Position numbers and translations under genes: made by a program. This document shows, one piece after another, positions 10,315 to 23,015 of a stretch of DNA of 64,000 bases (position 1 is its first letter; every line of letters starts with the position of its first letter). The stretch spans positions 117,464,067 to 117,528,066 of the forward strand of contig CM055265.1 in NCBI GenBank assembly GCA_029237695.1, given 5' to 3'. The stretch is from Conchocele bisecta. Its lineage: Eukaryota > Mollusca > Bivalvia > Lucinida > Thyasiridae. A model generated the notes under the pieces. It was not told where the DNA came from. It was given only the letters and a program-made list of their open reading frames with translations, and searched no databases.

Positions 10315-12593
10315 CTATATACTGGTCAAAATACCGTAAGATAATTATTTTGGGTCATTATGAGGGGCCAGCCGCGGGGAAAGTAGTCGCTCTAATCACC
10401 ACGGGGGTGGTGTGCACTGGAAGGCCAGTGACGGAACATCACCCCGGGTAATTGCTTTAAGCTGGTGTCAACATCCGCCGTACTTATCAGAGCGATTAAT
10501 AGGCCCCGGGCACTGCGACTGAGAAGGTCTGTTATACGCCAAACACAGCACGTGGCTTATAGGGCTTTTGTGACCAGTGTAGATCCAGATCAGAACCAGT
10601 GTAGATCCAGATCAGACCGTACAGTCCGATCAGGATCTGCCATTCCATCACTGAAACACACTAACAAACAGTCTATACCGTTGTCAGAATACACGAGTGT
10701 GCTATCTGATCAAAACCTACACTTGTCACAAATCACACAAGCCCCATTTCTCCAGTCACAGTCACATATCGGACCAAGATATTTATTTTTGACATGTCCA
10801 AAAAATTTCTGTTTATTTGGAACAAGTAAGTAGATCAAAACGGTGGATTCAACCAATCAGCATAGAATATGCGTGGCTTCGTTCATTTTAGAGTACACCT
10901 GCCGCATTATTAATGACATCCGGCGGCATCCGTTTGAGAATAATAATGGCGGGTCAAACAAATAATTCACCAATTTAACACTTATAAATTCCTCATTTTC
11001 CTGATTCTGTCAAAGGTTTTCTTGATTGAGGCACCAGACAAAATGGGTCGTGTGTTTTTATCTACTGGCAATTATCTCACGCTTACCGGCGGCGGCCATT
11101 ATTACTATTGAAAATTAACTTATATTTCTATTGTGTTCATTCTTAATCACTGGATTGTTACTTTTGGATTTGCTAACAGATAGGTCCGGGCTGGGTGTGT
11201 GCCGTTGTGGTGGGTGGATTTTTCGGCTGGAATTGAGCTAACATTAGACTAGTTGCTAGGACATTTTTTTTGTTATTATTTTTCATATCTGTGAACTGTC
11301 AGAAGCAGAGGTCTCTTTCCTGCATGTTGTCGCTGTTGCAGCCTCAAACTACGCATGCTTTCGGCTTGATTTATGTGTTATTGTTGCACCTGTTGTATCA
11401 TATTTGTCTATAACGCAGTCGATTTAGAACGACCGGAAATGAAAAAACTTTCGGATAACTTCGGTTTCGATTAAAGAACCCGGATGATAAAGCGATGAAT
11501 TGTAAATTGTGAATGCTAACGAACTTGATTCGATTAAACTCGTGACCTTCACCAAGCAATCTGCATTTAGTAAACCAAGTTGTCCGCCGGAAATTCGTCC
11601 GGCAAAGAAACTGGCTCACAGGAAGTGACTGTATACTTTCGCCGGAAATGACGTATATATGGTGTTCCCAAGTGATACCATTAGATAATGTATATTTACA
11701 CCGGTGTCGATGTGCGAGGATACGTGCAATTAATTTTGCGTGATAGGAACAGCGTGCCAACCTCAGCTTGGCGTTGTCAATAGATACGAAAGCTGTAGCA
11801 GATGATGATGACATTATGTTGTATTTTGACCAAATTCTCGGCATTTTCTTCTGTAATTCTTGTACGAACACCGAGAAATGGAGGCTCGATTCCTTTATTT
11901 TTCAACCTGGCAAGATTTGCTCTCATAAATACAAGATTAGTGTCTTGTTTTTAATGATGAAATCCAGCAAGCAGTTCGATGCTAGAAAAATGTTGAAAAT
12001 CTGATCGCACGTGACATTTTAACATTGCAACCCTGCATTCAATTCTTGATTTAAGGCTATTACTTCATTATAGGACCGAATTAAAAAAAATGAAAAGATG
12101 GCTCATTGCTAAATTTTGCTGAAAAATGATTTTATGCCAAAAAATAAGAGTCTTAGGGTCTTTAAATAGGTGTAAAAGTTGGGCAGATTAACGTGAAACA
12201 GACAGTAGTAATTGAGTATTGTCACTCCATCATTTCTGAAGCAATTGGGTAATAACCTTATGTTTTCGGACGGGTAAAAATAATTATCGATCACTGCTCA
12301 TCCGACGTAACACAGTCTTGCCAGTAGACGTGTCCGCATGGTGAGACATCGTGTTTTTTTAAACTGTGACACAGATTTCGGACGAGCGGTCAGACAGACA
12401 CACGCGGATCATTGTTATCACGATCACTAGCGACTGTCTGTCCTGTCCATCCATACGTTTGAAATCTGCTTACAACTTTATACAAAATCACCTTTTTTTT
12501 GCCACACGCACGAATCGAAACCAATAATCCATTTACAGATTTACATTAGTATATACCGGTATGCTTAAACGCGGGTCTGCCTCTGGTACTACC
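10315..12593. other. No confirmed gene; two unrecognised open frames
   Basis: Contains a 157-codon minus-strand frame (11,871-11,398) and a 122-codon plus frame (10,465-10,833). The first is rich in basic residues and matches no family I know; the second includes duplicated AGTGTAGATCCAGATCAGA repeat DNA, so it is unlikely to be a gene. Positions 12,211-12,255 hold a ~43-bp segment repeated almost exactly at 15,865-15,909. Confidence 0.4.
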
Positions 12594-14738
12594 CACAGCT
12601 GATTCTAGCGTGTCTTGGATGGTCAATTATTGTTAGTATATACATGAAACAACTTTCTAAACAATGTACAAAACAATTCATATGCGCGTGGGTGTAATAT
12701 TAAAAGTACTATTATTATTACACCCAGGCACATTTGAATTATTTTGTATCAGGGGTGTAAAATTCCACTCGACCGCTCACCATGGCGACTTGGTCATCAT
12801 CTCGGTCGAGTAGCTTTGTGTAGACGGTCGTCCGACGGGTCGAGTGAATTTTGGATCATCCATGATTGATCGTGAATAAAAAAATATATAGTTATGCACC
12901 GTTCTCCGTTTATTTATCAAATACCATTGATCATTTCATAAACGCTTTGAATTGAATAAAAGCGTTTGCGCCAACCGGAACAATTCTAATTATGGACGAG
13001 TTTAAATCGCGGCTCAAGCGGCGTGAATTGAAATTTTATCAATACTTACCTATTTGCAATATAAATGGGAAATACCGGTACGCACATTCTCCGTCACACA
13101 TGTCTGATCGCAGCCACGGTTTCATCTTCACTTAAGTTAGTGCAGCGAGTTATCGTGCAAGTGTCTCGATTTATGGGATGGTCACCGGGCCTAGGCCGCC
13201 TGTCGTCCGCGATTTAAACTCGGCCATAATTAATTTATGGCATTCTGTAACGTAAATGTTCGCTTCCGGTGTAAACACGCAATATTGCTAGCAGACAGCC
13301 AGAGTTAGCACATGCGAAAATATCATTTTCTCCAAATTACACAGCATTCCGATGAGACGGATCGCTTGATTTTCGTTAGAAAATGATTTTCAGACCAGTC
13401 CAATTATAACTAGAAAAAGTCGATGGCGCGCCATCGCAATATACCCACTTTCACCAAATGATAAGTCCGAAAGGGGGAGGTAATCCATGATGGAGGGTCG
13501 GATAAAAAATCCGAATTCACTTTGCGCATCAGCACATCAAAACGAAGCTACGAAGCAAATATCAGACGCGTAGGTATTAAGGTGAAAATGTTTTGTCGAC
13601 CTACGAGGAAAAATAGTGAAATTCTAAGTCCGAAAGGGGGAGATAATCCATGATGGAAGGTCGGATCAAAAATCCGAATTCACGTTGCGCATCATAACGA
13701 AGCTACATATCAAATATCAGAAATGTAGGTATTAAGGTGAGAAAGTTTTTCGTCTTACAATGAAAAATAGGGAAATTCTCAGTCCGAAAGGGGGAGATAA
13801 TCCATGTGGATGAAAAAATCCGAATTCACTTTGCGCATCTGCACATGATAACGAAGCTACATACCAAATATCAGGCGCGTAGGCATGAAGGTGAAAAAGT
13901 TTTTCGAGTTACAAGGAAAAAATGGGAAATTCTGAGTCCAAAAGGGGGAGATAATCCATGATGGAGGGTCGGATGAAAACTCAGAATTCACTTTGCGCAT
14001 CTGCACATGATAACGAAGCTACATACCAAATATCAGGCGCGTAGGTATGAAGGTGAAAAAGTTTTTCAAGTTACAAGAAACATGACGGACGTACGGACGG
14101 ACGGACACTCGTGACGAAAACAAATATACCCATTTTTTCCCAAAAAAGTGGGTATAAAAATGGGATGTTTTTCTTTGACAAAGATGAACAATACTTGCAA
14201 ATATTGTGAGTATGTCACTGTCTGACCCAAGTTAGCCGGTATAAGTATCTGTATCATGTATAAATAATGTGCAGACATAAGAAACCTATACATTATAATG
14301 TTTTGGAAGCTTTCCTATTTCTGCACAAAATATGCTAACAGTGAATTCTGTAGATATATTAACAAGACAAAGTCGAGAGATCCATGGTAATTGCTGAACA
14401 CGAATGGCATACAGAATAGGTAAAAAATAAGACAAATACACAGAATTGCAATACAAATAAATATTTATTCATTATACCATGACAACTGTTGGATTGTCTA
14501 TCTGGAGATAGATTTCAAATAACATACATGTACAGTAGCATATATAGCCTACTAAAGGAGAACATAGTGAATATTGAAATACATGTATCTGTATAAAATA
14601 TAAGGGTAAGTGGCAAACCAGTAAGGGCGAGTAAGATTTTGCATCTACTAGGACTTTAGGTCAAGTGATATTTCAAATAATTTTACACCACTGATTGTTC
14701 AATAATTGACCATCCAAGACACACTAGAATCACCTGTG
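12594..14738. mobile_element. 2.1-kb element, CACAG ends, perfect 8-bp target duplication
   Basis: Terminal inverted repeats of about 39 bp start CACAG(C/G)TGATTCTAG. They are flanked by an identical GTACTACC at 12,586-12,593 and 14,739-14,746. No transposase frame is visible, so it is non-autonomous or gutted. It carries other repeats: a small foldback at 12,762-12,856, an inverted pair at about 12,990-13,014 / 13,208-13,232, and the tandem array at 13,437-14,157. The ends resemble those of 8,465-8,629 and 27,056-27,218. Confidence 0.8.
13437..14157. repeat. Tandem ~155-bp repeat between inverted ATACCCACTTT ends
   Basis: Four copies (phase marks at about 13,464, 13,627, 13,782 and 13,936) each contain GTCCGAAAGGGGGAGATAAT and GGCGCGTAGGTAT-like text. 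Edges are ATATACCCACTTT and AAAGTGGGTAT, and the right edge makes its own small hairpin. A diverged relative of the left edge lies at 51,297. This looks like a transposon carrying an internal minisatellite. Confidence 0.75.
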
Positions 14739-14746
14739 GTACTACC

Positions 14747-15282
14747 ACCCATATTGCATCTTCGTTTTTTTGATAATGATTTTATGTATTAAACTGATAA
14801 TTCCAGATATGCTCTGAAATGTATGTCAACTTTCAACGTCATTTACAGAAGATACTGATATTTTGAAAATCAATATCAGCAAAATACGATAATGTCTGCT
14901 CCGAAATTGATGTCAGTTTTCAACGTAATTTACAGAAGTTGATTGTATTTTAATATCTGCCATGAATTTGAATTCCTAATCCGAGACTCGCTTAAACCCC
15001 GACACATATTAAACGGACGAAATTTGTGTGTTGCTTTGTGTAAAAAAAATACCGAGCTCTGCCATACAAGGGACCTGGGCAAGTTTTGGTACCGTAACAC
15101 TCGTACATATACGGATATTAATTATTGCAAATTGAAATTCAACACAATTTTTTAGGGTTAACAAAACAACACGCCCACATTTTTCACCTGTCCGGAATTT
15201 TAGAGACACAAACAATAATTATTTTCTTGAAAAATAAGGGTGTCCGAATATTTAGGGTGTCCAAAACATAGGGTACTTACGG
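14747..15282. other. No gene seen
   Basis: AT-rich; a short duplicated phrase (TCAACGT-AATTTACAGAAG) occurs twice near 14,835 and 14,915. No supported exon. Confidence 0.45.
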
Positions 15283-15530
15283 TAGTTTGCTTCAAAATGA
15301 AAACATGGAGACAATTCTAATGAAATACCAAGTTGTGTTTTCATGGAAAATAAGAAAAATATGCTATATTTGTGGTCTGTTTATTGTTTTCTGCAGCATG
15401 ATAAAGGTACCACACAATTTGTATTGCTTTTTGATACTCGCTACTTCTTATTTCAATTGTTTTTTTTGACAATTGTAATTGGTTATTTAAGTAAATACGC
15501 AGCTTATCTGGAGCTCTGTTTGAAGCAGTA
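15283..15530 (+). repeat. Direct repeat of ~245 bp, copy 1
   Basis: Matches 15,979-16,224 from TAGTTTGCTTC to TATCTGGAGCTCT. Compared with copy 2 it lacks one arm of a hairpin near its start. The terminal TATCTGGAGCTCT also occurs inverted near 32,600. Confidence 0.7.
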
Positions 15531-15978
15531 TAATTGCGAACTGTAACTCTTGCCATGTACTCGCGTACTGTTTGTAGCCAGAGTTACGATTCCACTCATA
15601 GGCGATTTAGTAATTAAATCTAATTTGCGATTTAGTAGTTAAATGTGACATATTTTACATCTGAAAAAAATATTAATATTATGAAAATAATACAAGTACA
15701 AACTAATAATTCCGAAACCAATTTGACAGTATTTTTCAGTATTATAGGTATTTTACAATTGAAGGTTACTAAATTGTTTCATATAAATTAATTACATTAT
15801 AGCGTCTATACTGGGAACTATTTTCTAAATGTGGTATATACAGGGGGCTCCAAATAAGGAATTAGTAATTGAGTATTGTCACTCCATCATTTCTGAAGCA
15901 ATTGGGTATTTCAAAATTTTAATTGTGTAAAATAGAATCACACAACTGTTTACACATCAGCAGACCACACTCGTTGAA

Positions 15979-16224
15979 TAGTTTGCTTCTAAATGAAAAC
16001 ACATCTTGGTATTTCATTAGAAGACAATTCTAATGAAATACCAAGATATGTTTTCATGGAAAAATAAGAAAATATGCTATATTTGTGGTCGGTTTATTGT
16101 ATTCTGTAGCATAATAAAGATACCACAAATCTTTCATTGCTTTTTGATACTCACTACTTCTGATTATTTTTTGGCAATTTTAATTGGGTATTTACGCAAA
16201 TACGCACCATATCTGGAGCTCTAT
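15979..16224 (+). repeat. Direct repeat of ~245 bp, copy 2, with hairpin
   Basis: Second copy of 15,283-15,530. It begins with a near-perfect hairpin (about 15,993-16,058) pairing ATGAAAACACATCTTGG with its complement across a 5-nt loop. Dispersed mobile repeat of unknown class. Confidence 0.7.
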
Positions 16225-16844
16225 ACATGTATATATTATCATTTCAGAACATACTGGCACATGTATAGCGAAAATGCCAAATTATCTGCCCTGCTTATCA
16301 CATGTTCTGATAGCATGTACTTGAGAATGTAGCACATGTTTTGGGGAATGTGATGAAATAAAATAGTGTGATTGATTGATAATATGTGGCTGTGAATGGA
16401 GAAATGGGGCTTATGGAATATGTGTGGCTTCTTCACACTCATGTAGCCTGATAAAGATCTATATTGCTTGTTAGAAGCATGACGGTTGTTTCATTGATGA
16501 AATGGCGAGCAGTGTAGATCCTGATCAGACTGCAGATGCGCATATGCCTAATTTATCCAGTCACAGCCACATATATGTCATTTACTGCGCATGAATTGGA
16601 ATTATTGGATATTACCGTTGTATCTGAGGCACAGTCAGTACTCACAGTTTTAAAGGTACATGCCCACTCAGAGGGCACAAACTGTTCTTTATAGGAATTA
16701 GTGTATATTTGTGTCGCTATTCCACCTGTTCTAAAAATTACGAGTGTCCGCTATACAGATATAATCATTTAGTAATATTTATTTTACTGATAGTGACGCG
16801 CGGTGGTATCAGGCCTTTTTCATATGCAAATGAGGCATGATATT

Positions 16845-18531
16845 TTTGTCCCACCTGCTTTAGCAGAAGCGGGACATAGGCATAGCTTTTCTGTAGGCGG
16901 CGGTGTCGGAGGCGGCGCCAACATTTCACGTTAAGTTTTTGCGTTTAGCTCAGTTTCCAGAAAACTATAACTCCTACGACCTCGATACTTGGCTTGGTAT
17001 ACATCAACACTGTGGTGCAACCATCTCACACAGAGGGAGCCCATGTGACCTTGACCTACTTTTCATGATTCATTGACCTACTTTTCACATGCATTCAACG
17101 TTAAGTTTTTGCGTTTAGCTCTGTTTCTAAAACTTAACGCTCAGATTAATTCATTGTAACTTCTGTTTCCCTCAATGGAATGCTTTAATATTCCATACAT
17201 GAATTTGTAACAACATCTCGCATCATTCTACATAAATCCCATGGTGCCCGCTAACCCCAAAGGTCACGTCAGTGACTTAGAAATTTCCGTGTTTGGAAAA
17301 GTTAACGCTCGGTTTAATGTATTACAACCTCTGTTTCCCTTGATGGAATGCTTCGGTATACATCAACACTGTGATGTATCCATCTCACACGGAGGGAACC
17401 CATGTGACCTTGACCTAGTTATCATGGTTCATTGACCTACTTTTCGCATGCATTCAACGTTAAGTTTTTGCGTTTAGCTCTGTTTCTAAAACTTAACTCT
17501 CAGGTTAATTCATTGTAACTTCTATTTCCCTCAATGGAATACTTTAATATTCCATACATGCATTTGTAACAACAATCCGCATCATTCTACAGAAAGCCCA
17601 TGGTGCCCACTAACTCCAAAGGTCAAGGTCGCTGACTTAGAAATTTCTGTGTTTGGAAAAGTTAACGCTCAGTTTATGCTTTAATATTCCATACATGCAT
17701 TTGTAACAACATCCCGCATCATTCTACAGAAAGCCCATGGTGCCTGCTAACCCCAAAGGTCAAGGTCACTGACTTACAAATTTCCGTGTTTGGAAAAGTT
17801 AACGGTCAGTTTATGCTTTAATATTTCATACATGCATTTGTAACAACATCCCGCATCATTCTACAGAATGCCAATGGTGCCCACTAACCCCAAAGGTCAA
17901 GGTCACTGAATTAGAAATTTCTGTGTTTGCAAAAGTTAACGCTCAGTTTATGCTTTAATATTCCATACATGCATTTGTAACAACATCCCGCATCATTCTA
18001 CAGAAAGCCCATGGTGCCTGCAAACCCCAAAGGTCAAGGTCGCTGACTTAGAAATTTCCGTGTTTGTAAAAGTTAACACTCAGTTTATGCTTTAATATTC
18101 CATACATGCATTTGTAACAACATCCCGCATCATTCTACAGAAAGCCCATGGTGCTCACTAACCCCAAGCTTTAGCTTTAGCTTATATTTAACGGCGGCAC
18201 TGGCTCTAGGACCTTGCATGCCGTCTCCCAAGAATGGGAGAAAGAATGGAGGTAGAGATTTTTGAGAGAAGCCGGTAATTCGTATTTACAGAGCAACTAC
18301 GGTGCCCATTTGCAGCTGGGTGAACTGGAGCAGTGTGGATAAAGTGGCTTACTCAAGGACACAACGCACGCCGCAAGTCAGGCTCCAACCCACGAACCTT
18401 GGATCAGTAGTCCGACACACTTAACCATTACGCCACGGCGCTCCTAACCCCAAGGTTATTACAAGCTCCTTATGTACTATCAAACTGCGCCAGGCGGGAC
18501 ATCTTGCTCCGCGGAGCTCTTGTTTAATTAT
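16845..18531. mobile_element. GTCCCACCTGC...GGCGGGAC element with internal tandem array
   Basis: Inserted in family A copy A3. The left edge is GTCCCACCTGCTTTAGCAG; the right edge ends CAGGCGGGAC then ATCTTGCTCCGCGGAGCTC and TTGT. The termini share an inverted GTCCC(A/G)CCTG core. The interior is a tandem repeat of about 136 bp (copies near 17,541, 17,677, 17,814, 17,951 and 18,088) marked by TTTAATATTCCATACATGC and AAAAGTTAACGCTCAG. Some copies differ by insertions. No protein frame. Confidence 0.7.
18169..18443 (-). mobile_element. tRNA-derived SINE with 11-bp target duplication
   Basis: Flanked by perfect CTAACCCCAAG repeats (18,158-18,168 and 18,444-18,454). Reading the minus strand from 18,443, the head resembles a tRNA gene: an A-box-like GTGGCGTAATGGTTAAG and a B-box-like GGTTCGTGGGTTGGAGCC, the internal RNA polymerase III promoter. 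The 3' end is a short (AAGCTA)-type repeat. The element lies within the array at 16,845-18,531, making a third nesting level. A tail fragment of this family (ACGRCGGCACTGGCTC) recurs at about 32,325-32,360. Confidence 0.85.
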
Positions 18532-19062
18532 TTATTCAAATTAAATTCCTCACCTGAAAAAATAGTATTTTCGACAGATTATAAAGTATGACCATTGCAC
18601 ATTAAAATATAAATACAGAGAATAATTAGTAATGTTCGTTAACAATTTAAGGAAACACGGTTATCGCCCCTGATATCAGTATGGATATTTACCTGATATA
18701 AAATGTATAATAATGCCAATCATTATGTGGGGAAATTGTGAATGAATGTTTATTTTGCCAGGAAATGTCTAAAGAACATTTTGTGCCTACTGAGTGGGCA
18801 TGTACATGTACCTTTAAGGGACCTGGAACATTTTCTTCCAGCAAGTGGCGAGTACCGGTATTCACTACATAAATTCATTAAAAGCGGGAGAACATTATTT
18901 TTTATTGCTGACGTCCCTTAAAAGACATCACCTAATGAGTTTTCAACCAGTGTAGTCCCTGATCGGCCTGGGCGTTTGTAGTCTGTTCAGGGCATACACT
19001 GTTCGCTAATGAATTTGATCAAACATACGGTAATACTGTATACTTTTCTATATCTGTTTCAG

Positions 19063-19176
19063 TTTGACGTAGATGTTTTGTTGAACCCTGACAATGAATA
19101 TCTTCAGTATGACCTGCCACAGTGCATCAATGTCATCACCTTGTTGGAACACTTTCGTCACAATCAAACTCAATGA
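19063..19176 (+). CDS. Probable terminal coding exon, family uncertain
   Basis: A strong 3' splice-site context (TTTTCTATATCTGTTTCAG) precedes an open 37-codon segment that ends at TGA 19,174-19,176. The peptide starts FDVDVLLNPDNEYLQYDL and ends CINVITLLEHFRHNQTQ. The balanced composition, absence of repeats and clean acceptor argue for a real last exon in phase 0. The LLEHFRHN tail resembles the last helix of SH2 domains (pattern xLVEHYRHx), which bind phosphotyrosine, but this is a weak guess on one helix. Upstream exons were not found. A minisatellite starts about 25 bp after the stop, and an AATAAA lies near 19,725. Confidence 0.5.
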   Translation, partial: FDVDVLLNPDNEYLQYDLPQCINVITLLEHFRHNQTQ

Positions 19177-19199
19177 CAGAAACTCTGTGGCATGTAAAT

Positions 19200-19645
19200 A
19201 TCTGACATCGAGTGTGAAATCTTGCATCACAAAATTTGTGAAATGCTGTATCACTTGTGGCATCCTACGTCACATCACTCACGAGTTGCTGAGATCCTGT
19301 GCTACATCATGTCTGTGATCCGCAGCGTCCCCATGATGACATCACTTGTCAGATCCTGTGTGACAACACTTCTGAGATCCTACGTCACACCAAATGTGAA
19401 ATTATGCGTCACATCACATGTGAGATCCCGCGTCACATCACTCGTGAGTTGCTGAGATACTGCGCTACATTATTCCTGAGATCCGCAGCATCAGCATGAT
19501 CACATCACTTGTACAGCGTCACATCATTTGTAAGATCCTGCGTGACAACACTTCTGAGATCCTGTGTGACACCAAATGTGAAAGTATGTGCTGCAGCCTG
19601 CATCACGTGTGAGATCCTGCGTCACATCACTCCAGATGTCTTATG
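19200..19645. repeat. Minisatellite, ~26-bp degenerate unit
   Basis: Many imperfect copies of a unit like CACATCACTYGTGAGATCCTG with CGT spacers, about 16 in all. It creates small artefactual reading frames on both strands. It follows the exon at 19,063-19,176 directly and may lie in its 3' UTR. Confidence 0.75.
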
Positions 19646-19779
19646 ACATATGGGATTTGACCCAGTTAACATGACCTAGGACGACCTTAGCTTTTGACAG
19701 GCCATTAAACACCATTAAATAAATAAATTGTTCTGCCTCCTCTGCATAGTTCTCCATGTAAACAACATATATTTATTAT

Positions 19780-20110
19780 GGCTTTGCTATGTATATTGAC
19801 AAACTTGTATGTCCTTAGTTGTAGTAAATATCTCACAATCATGTGCATGTGCCGCTTTTGTCAAAAAGTTTGTACTAGGTTCGTCATCATGGTATAACTT
19901 TAAATTACTTGACGGATTGCTTCAATGTTTGGACACTTGATGCATGTGAACATTGCGAACACGCTCATGCCGCCATTAACATGACTATGGCCTGTTTTAC
20001 CTTCATATTTTTGCGGAAACACACTTTTTTTTTTCGTAAGAAAAGGTTTGTACAAGTTTCTTCATCATGGTATAACTTTAATATTACTTGACCGATTGCT
20101 TGACGGATAT
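19780..20110. repeat. Direct duplication of about 165 bp
   Basis: Two diverged copies share AAGTTTGTAC, TCATCATGGTATAACTTTAA and CTTGACGGATTGCTT. They lead into the satellite that follows. Confidence 0.5.
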
Positions 20111-23015
20111 CCTAGACAAAAGTAAATCACTTGAATCGAACGCAGGAAATTTCATACGATCGGTTTCTGACTTTTCTGTAAAACAAATATGACTGATCTA
20201 AAATGAATTATTTTTTAGGTTGAATTGTTTGAAATTGCCTCCGTTCTATTCAAGTGATTTACTTTTGGATATTGTCAAAGTTGTATGTTTTGAATTTCAG
20301 TTTTAAATTTATTAACTTAGAGAACTTCGTCAATATATCCTGGACAAAAGTAAATCACTTGAATCGAACGTAGGAAATTTCCTGCGATTGGTTTCTAAGT
20401 TTTCTGTAAAAGAAATACGACCGATATGAAATGAATGATTTTTAGGTTTAATTGTGGGAAATTTCCTACGTTAAATTCAAGTGATATACATTTGGATACT
20501 GTCAAGGTTGTATGTTTTGAATTTCAGTATACTTGGACATTGTCGAAGTTGTGTTTTGAATTATTGAAATTCATTAACATAGAGAACTTTGTCAATATAT
20601 CCTAGATACATTAAATCACTTGAATCGAACGTAGGAAATTTCCTACGATCGGTTTCTGACTTTTCTGTAAAACAAATATGACCGATCTAAACTGAATTAT
20701 TTTTTAGATTTAATTGTGGGAAATTTCCTACGTTCAATTCATGTAATGTATATTTGGATATTGTCAAAGTTGTATGTTTTGAATTTCAGTGTTAACTTTA
20801 TTAACATAGAGAACTTCGTATATATATTCTGGACAAAAGCAAATCACTTGAATCGAACGTAGGAAATTTCCTACGATTGGTTTCTGACTTTTCTGTAAAA
20901 GAAATACGACTGATATGAAATGAATAACTTTTGAGGTTTAATTGTGGGAAATTTCCTACGTTCAAGTTAGTTATACTTCAACTTGGATATTGTCGAAGTT
21001 GTGTTTTGAATTATTGAAAGTCATTAACATAGAGAACTTTGTCAATATATCCTATATATTTTAAATCACTTGAATCGAATGTCGGAAATTTCCTACGATC
21101 GGTTTCCGACTTTTCTGTAAAAGAAATACGACTGATATAAAATTAATGATTTTTTAGGTTTAATTGTGGGAAATTTCCTACGTTAAATTCAAGTGATGTA
21201 CATTTGGATATTGTCAAAGTTGTATGTTTTGAATTTCAGTGTTGAAATTTATTAACTTCGAGAACTTCGGCAATATATCCTTGACAAATGTAAATCCTTG
21301 AATCAAACGTAGGAAATTTCCTACGATCGGTTTCTGACTTGTCTGTAAAACAAATGCGACTAAATAAATTATTTTTTAGGTTTAATTGTGGGAAATTTCC
21401 TATTTTCAATTCAAGTGAGTTATACTTGGATATTGTCGAGGTTGTGTTTTGAATTATTGAAATTCATTAACATAGAGAACTTTGTCAATATATCCTAGAT
21501 ATATTAAATCACTTGAATCGAACGTAGGAAATTTCCTACGATCGGTTTCTGACTTTTCTGTAAAACAAATATGACCGATCTAAACTGAATTATTTTTTAG
21601 ATTTAATTGTGAGAAATTTCCTACGTTCAATTCAAGTGATGTACATTTGGATATTGTCAAAGTTGTATGTTTTGAATTTCAGTGTTAACTTTATTAACAT
21701 AGAGAACTTCGTATATATATCCTGGACAAAAGCAAATCACTTTAATCGAACGTAGGAAATTTCCTACGATTGGTTTCTGACTTTTCTGTAAAAGAAATAC
21801 GACTGATATAAAATGAATAACTTTTGAGGTTTAATTGTGGGAAATTTCCTACGTTCTATTCAAATGAGTTGTACTTGGATATTGTCGAAGTTGTGTTTTG
21901 AATTATTGAAATTCATTAACATAGAGAACTTTGTCAATATATCCTAGATACTTTAAATCACTTGAATCGAACGTAGGAAATTTCCTACGACCGGTTTCTG
22001 ACTTTTCTGTAAAAGAAATACGACTGATATAAAATGAATGATTTTTAGGTTTAATTGTGGGAAATTTCCTACTTTCAATTCAAGTGATGTACATTTGGAT
22101 ATTGTCAAAGTTGTATGTTTTGAATTTCAGTGTTAACTTTATTAACATAGAGAACTTCGTATATATATCCTGGACAAAAGCAAATCACTTTAATCGAACG
22201 TAGGAAATTTCCTACGATTGGTTTGTGACTTTTCTGTAAAAGAAATACGACTGATATAAAATGAATAACTTTTGAGGTTTAATTGTGGGAAATTTCCTAC
22301 GTCTATTCAAGTGAGTTGTACTTGGATATTGTCGAAGTTGTGTTTTGAATTATTGAAATTCATTAACATAGAGAACTTTGTCAATATATCCTAGATACTT
22401 TAAATCACTTGAATCGAACGTAGGAAATTTCCTACGATCGGTTTCTGACTTTTCTGTAAAAGAAATACGACTGATATAAAATGAATGATTTTTAGGTTTA
22501 ATTGTGGGAAATTTCCTACTTTCAATTCAAGCGATGTACATTTGGATATTGTCAAAGTTGTATGTTTTGAATTTCAGTGTTGAAATTTATTAACTTCGAG
22601 AACTTCGGCAATATATCCTTGACAAATGTAAATCACTTAAATCGAACGTAGGAAATTTCCTACGATCGGTTTCTGTTGTTTTTGTAAAACAGATACGACT
22701 GATCACAGTTTTGTGAAAGTTTTATGTTTTGAATCTCGGTGTTGAAAGTGTACATGTATGTGTATTTGACAATATATCCTGCACAAAAGTAAGTCACTTG
22801 AATGGAACGTAGGAAATTTCCTACGATCGGTTTCTGACTTTTCTGTAAATGAGGTTTAATTGTGGGAAATTTCCTACGTTCAATTAAATTGATGTACATT
22901 TGGATATTGTCAAAGTTGTATGTTTTGAATTTCAGTGTTGAAATTTATTTAGAGAAGATTAACAATATTTCCTAGACAAAAGTAAAACACCTAAATCAAA
23001 TGTAGGAAATTTCCT
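20110..23015. repeat. Satellite: ~225-bp monomer, ~447-bp dimer
   Basis: About thirteen monomers, each with a palindrome CGTAGGAAATTTCCTACG in its first half (for example near 20,630, 20,859, 21,080, 21,307, 21,524, 21,752, 21,972, 22,199, 22,419 and 22,648) and most with a second TGTGGGAAATTTCCTACG about 110 bp later. Two monomer types alternate: one reads TCCTGGACAAAAGCAAATCA before the palindrome, the other TCCTAGATACTTTAAATCA. Like types recur every 444-450 bp. Copies decay toward both ends. Confidence 0.9.

Larger units (their letters stand above)
16653..18815 (+). mobile_element. Family A element, copy A3, split by a repeat insertion
   Basis: Left part 16,653-16,844 and right part 18,532-18,815 are collinear with A1. 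TTTAA-type flanks are present on both sides. The interruption falls in the TATTTTAATTATTTA tract and is filled by 16,845-18,531. The right end has an extra GTACAT duplication. Confidence 0.75.

Noticed and set aside
11398..11871. 157-codon minus-strand frame as a gene
   Set aside because: No recognised motif, no splice or promoter context; length is possible by chance over 64 kb on six frames.
20110..23015. Satellite palindromes as NF-kB enhancer array
   Set aside because: Motif match alone in a tandem satellite is expected from copying; no promoter or gene is linked to it, so it is not annotated as regulatory.
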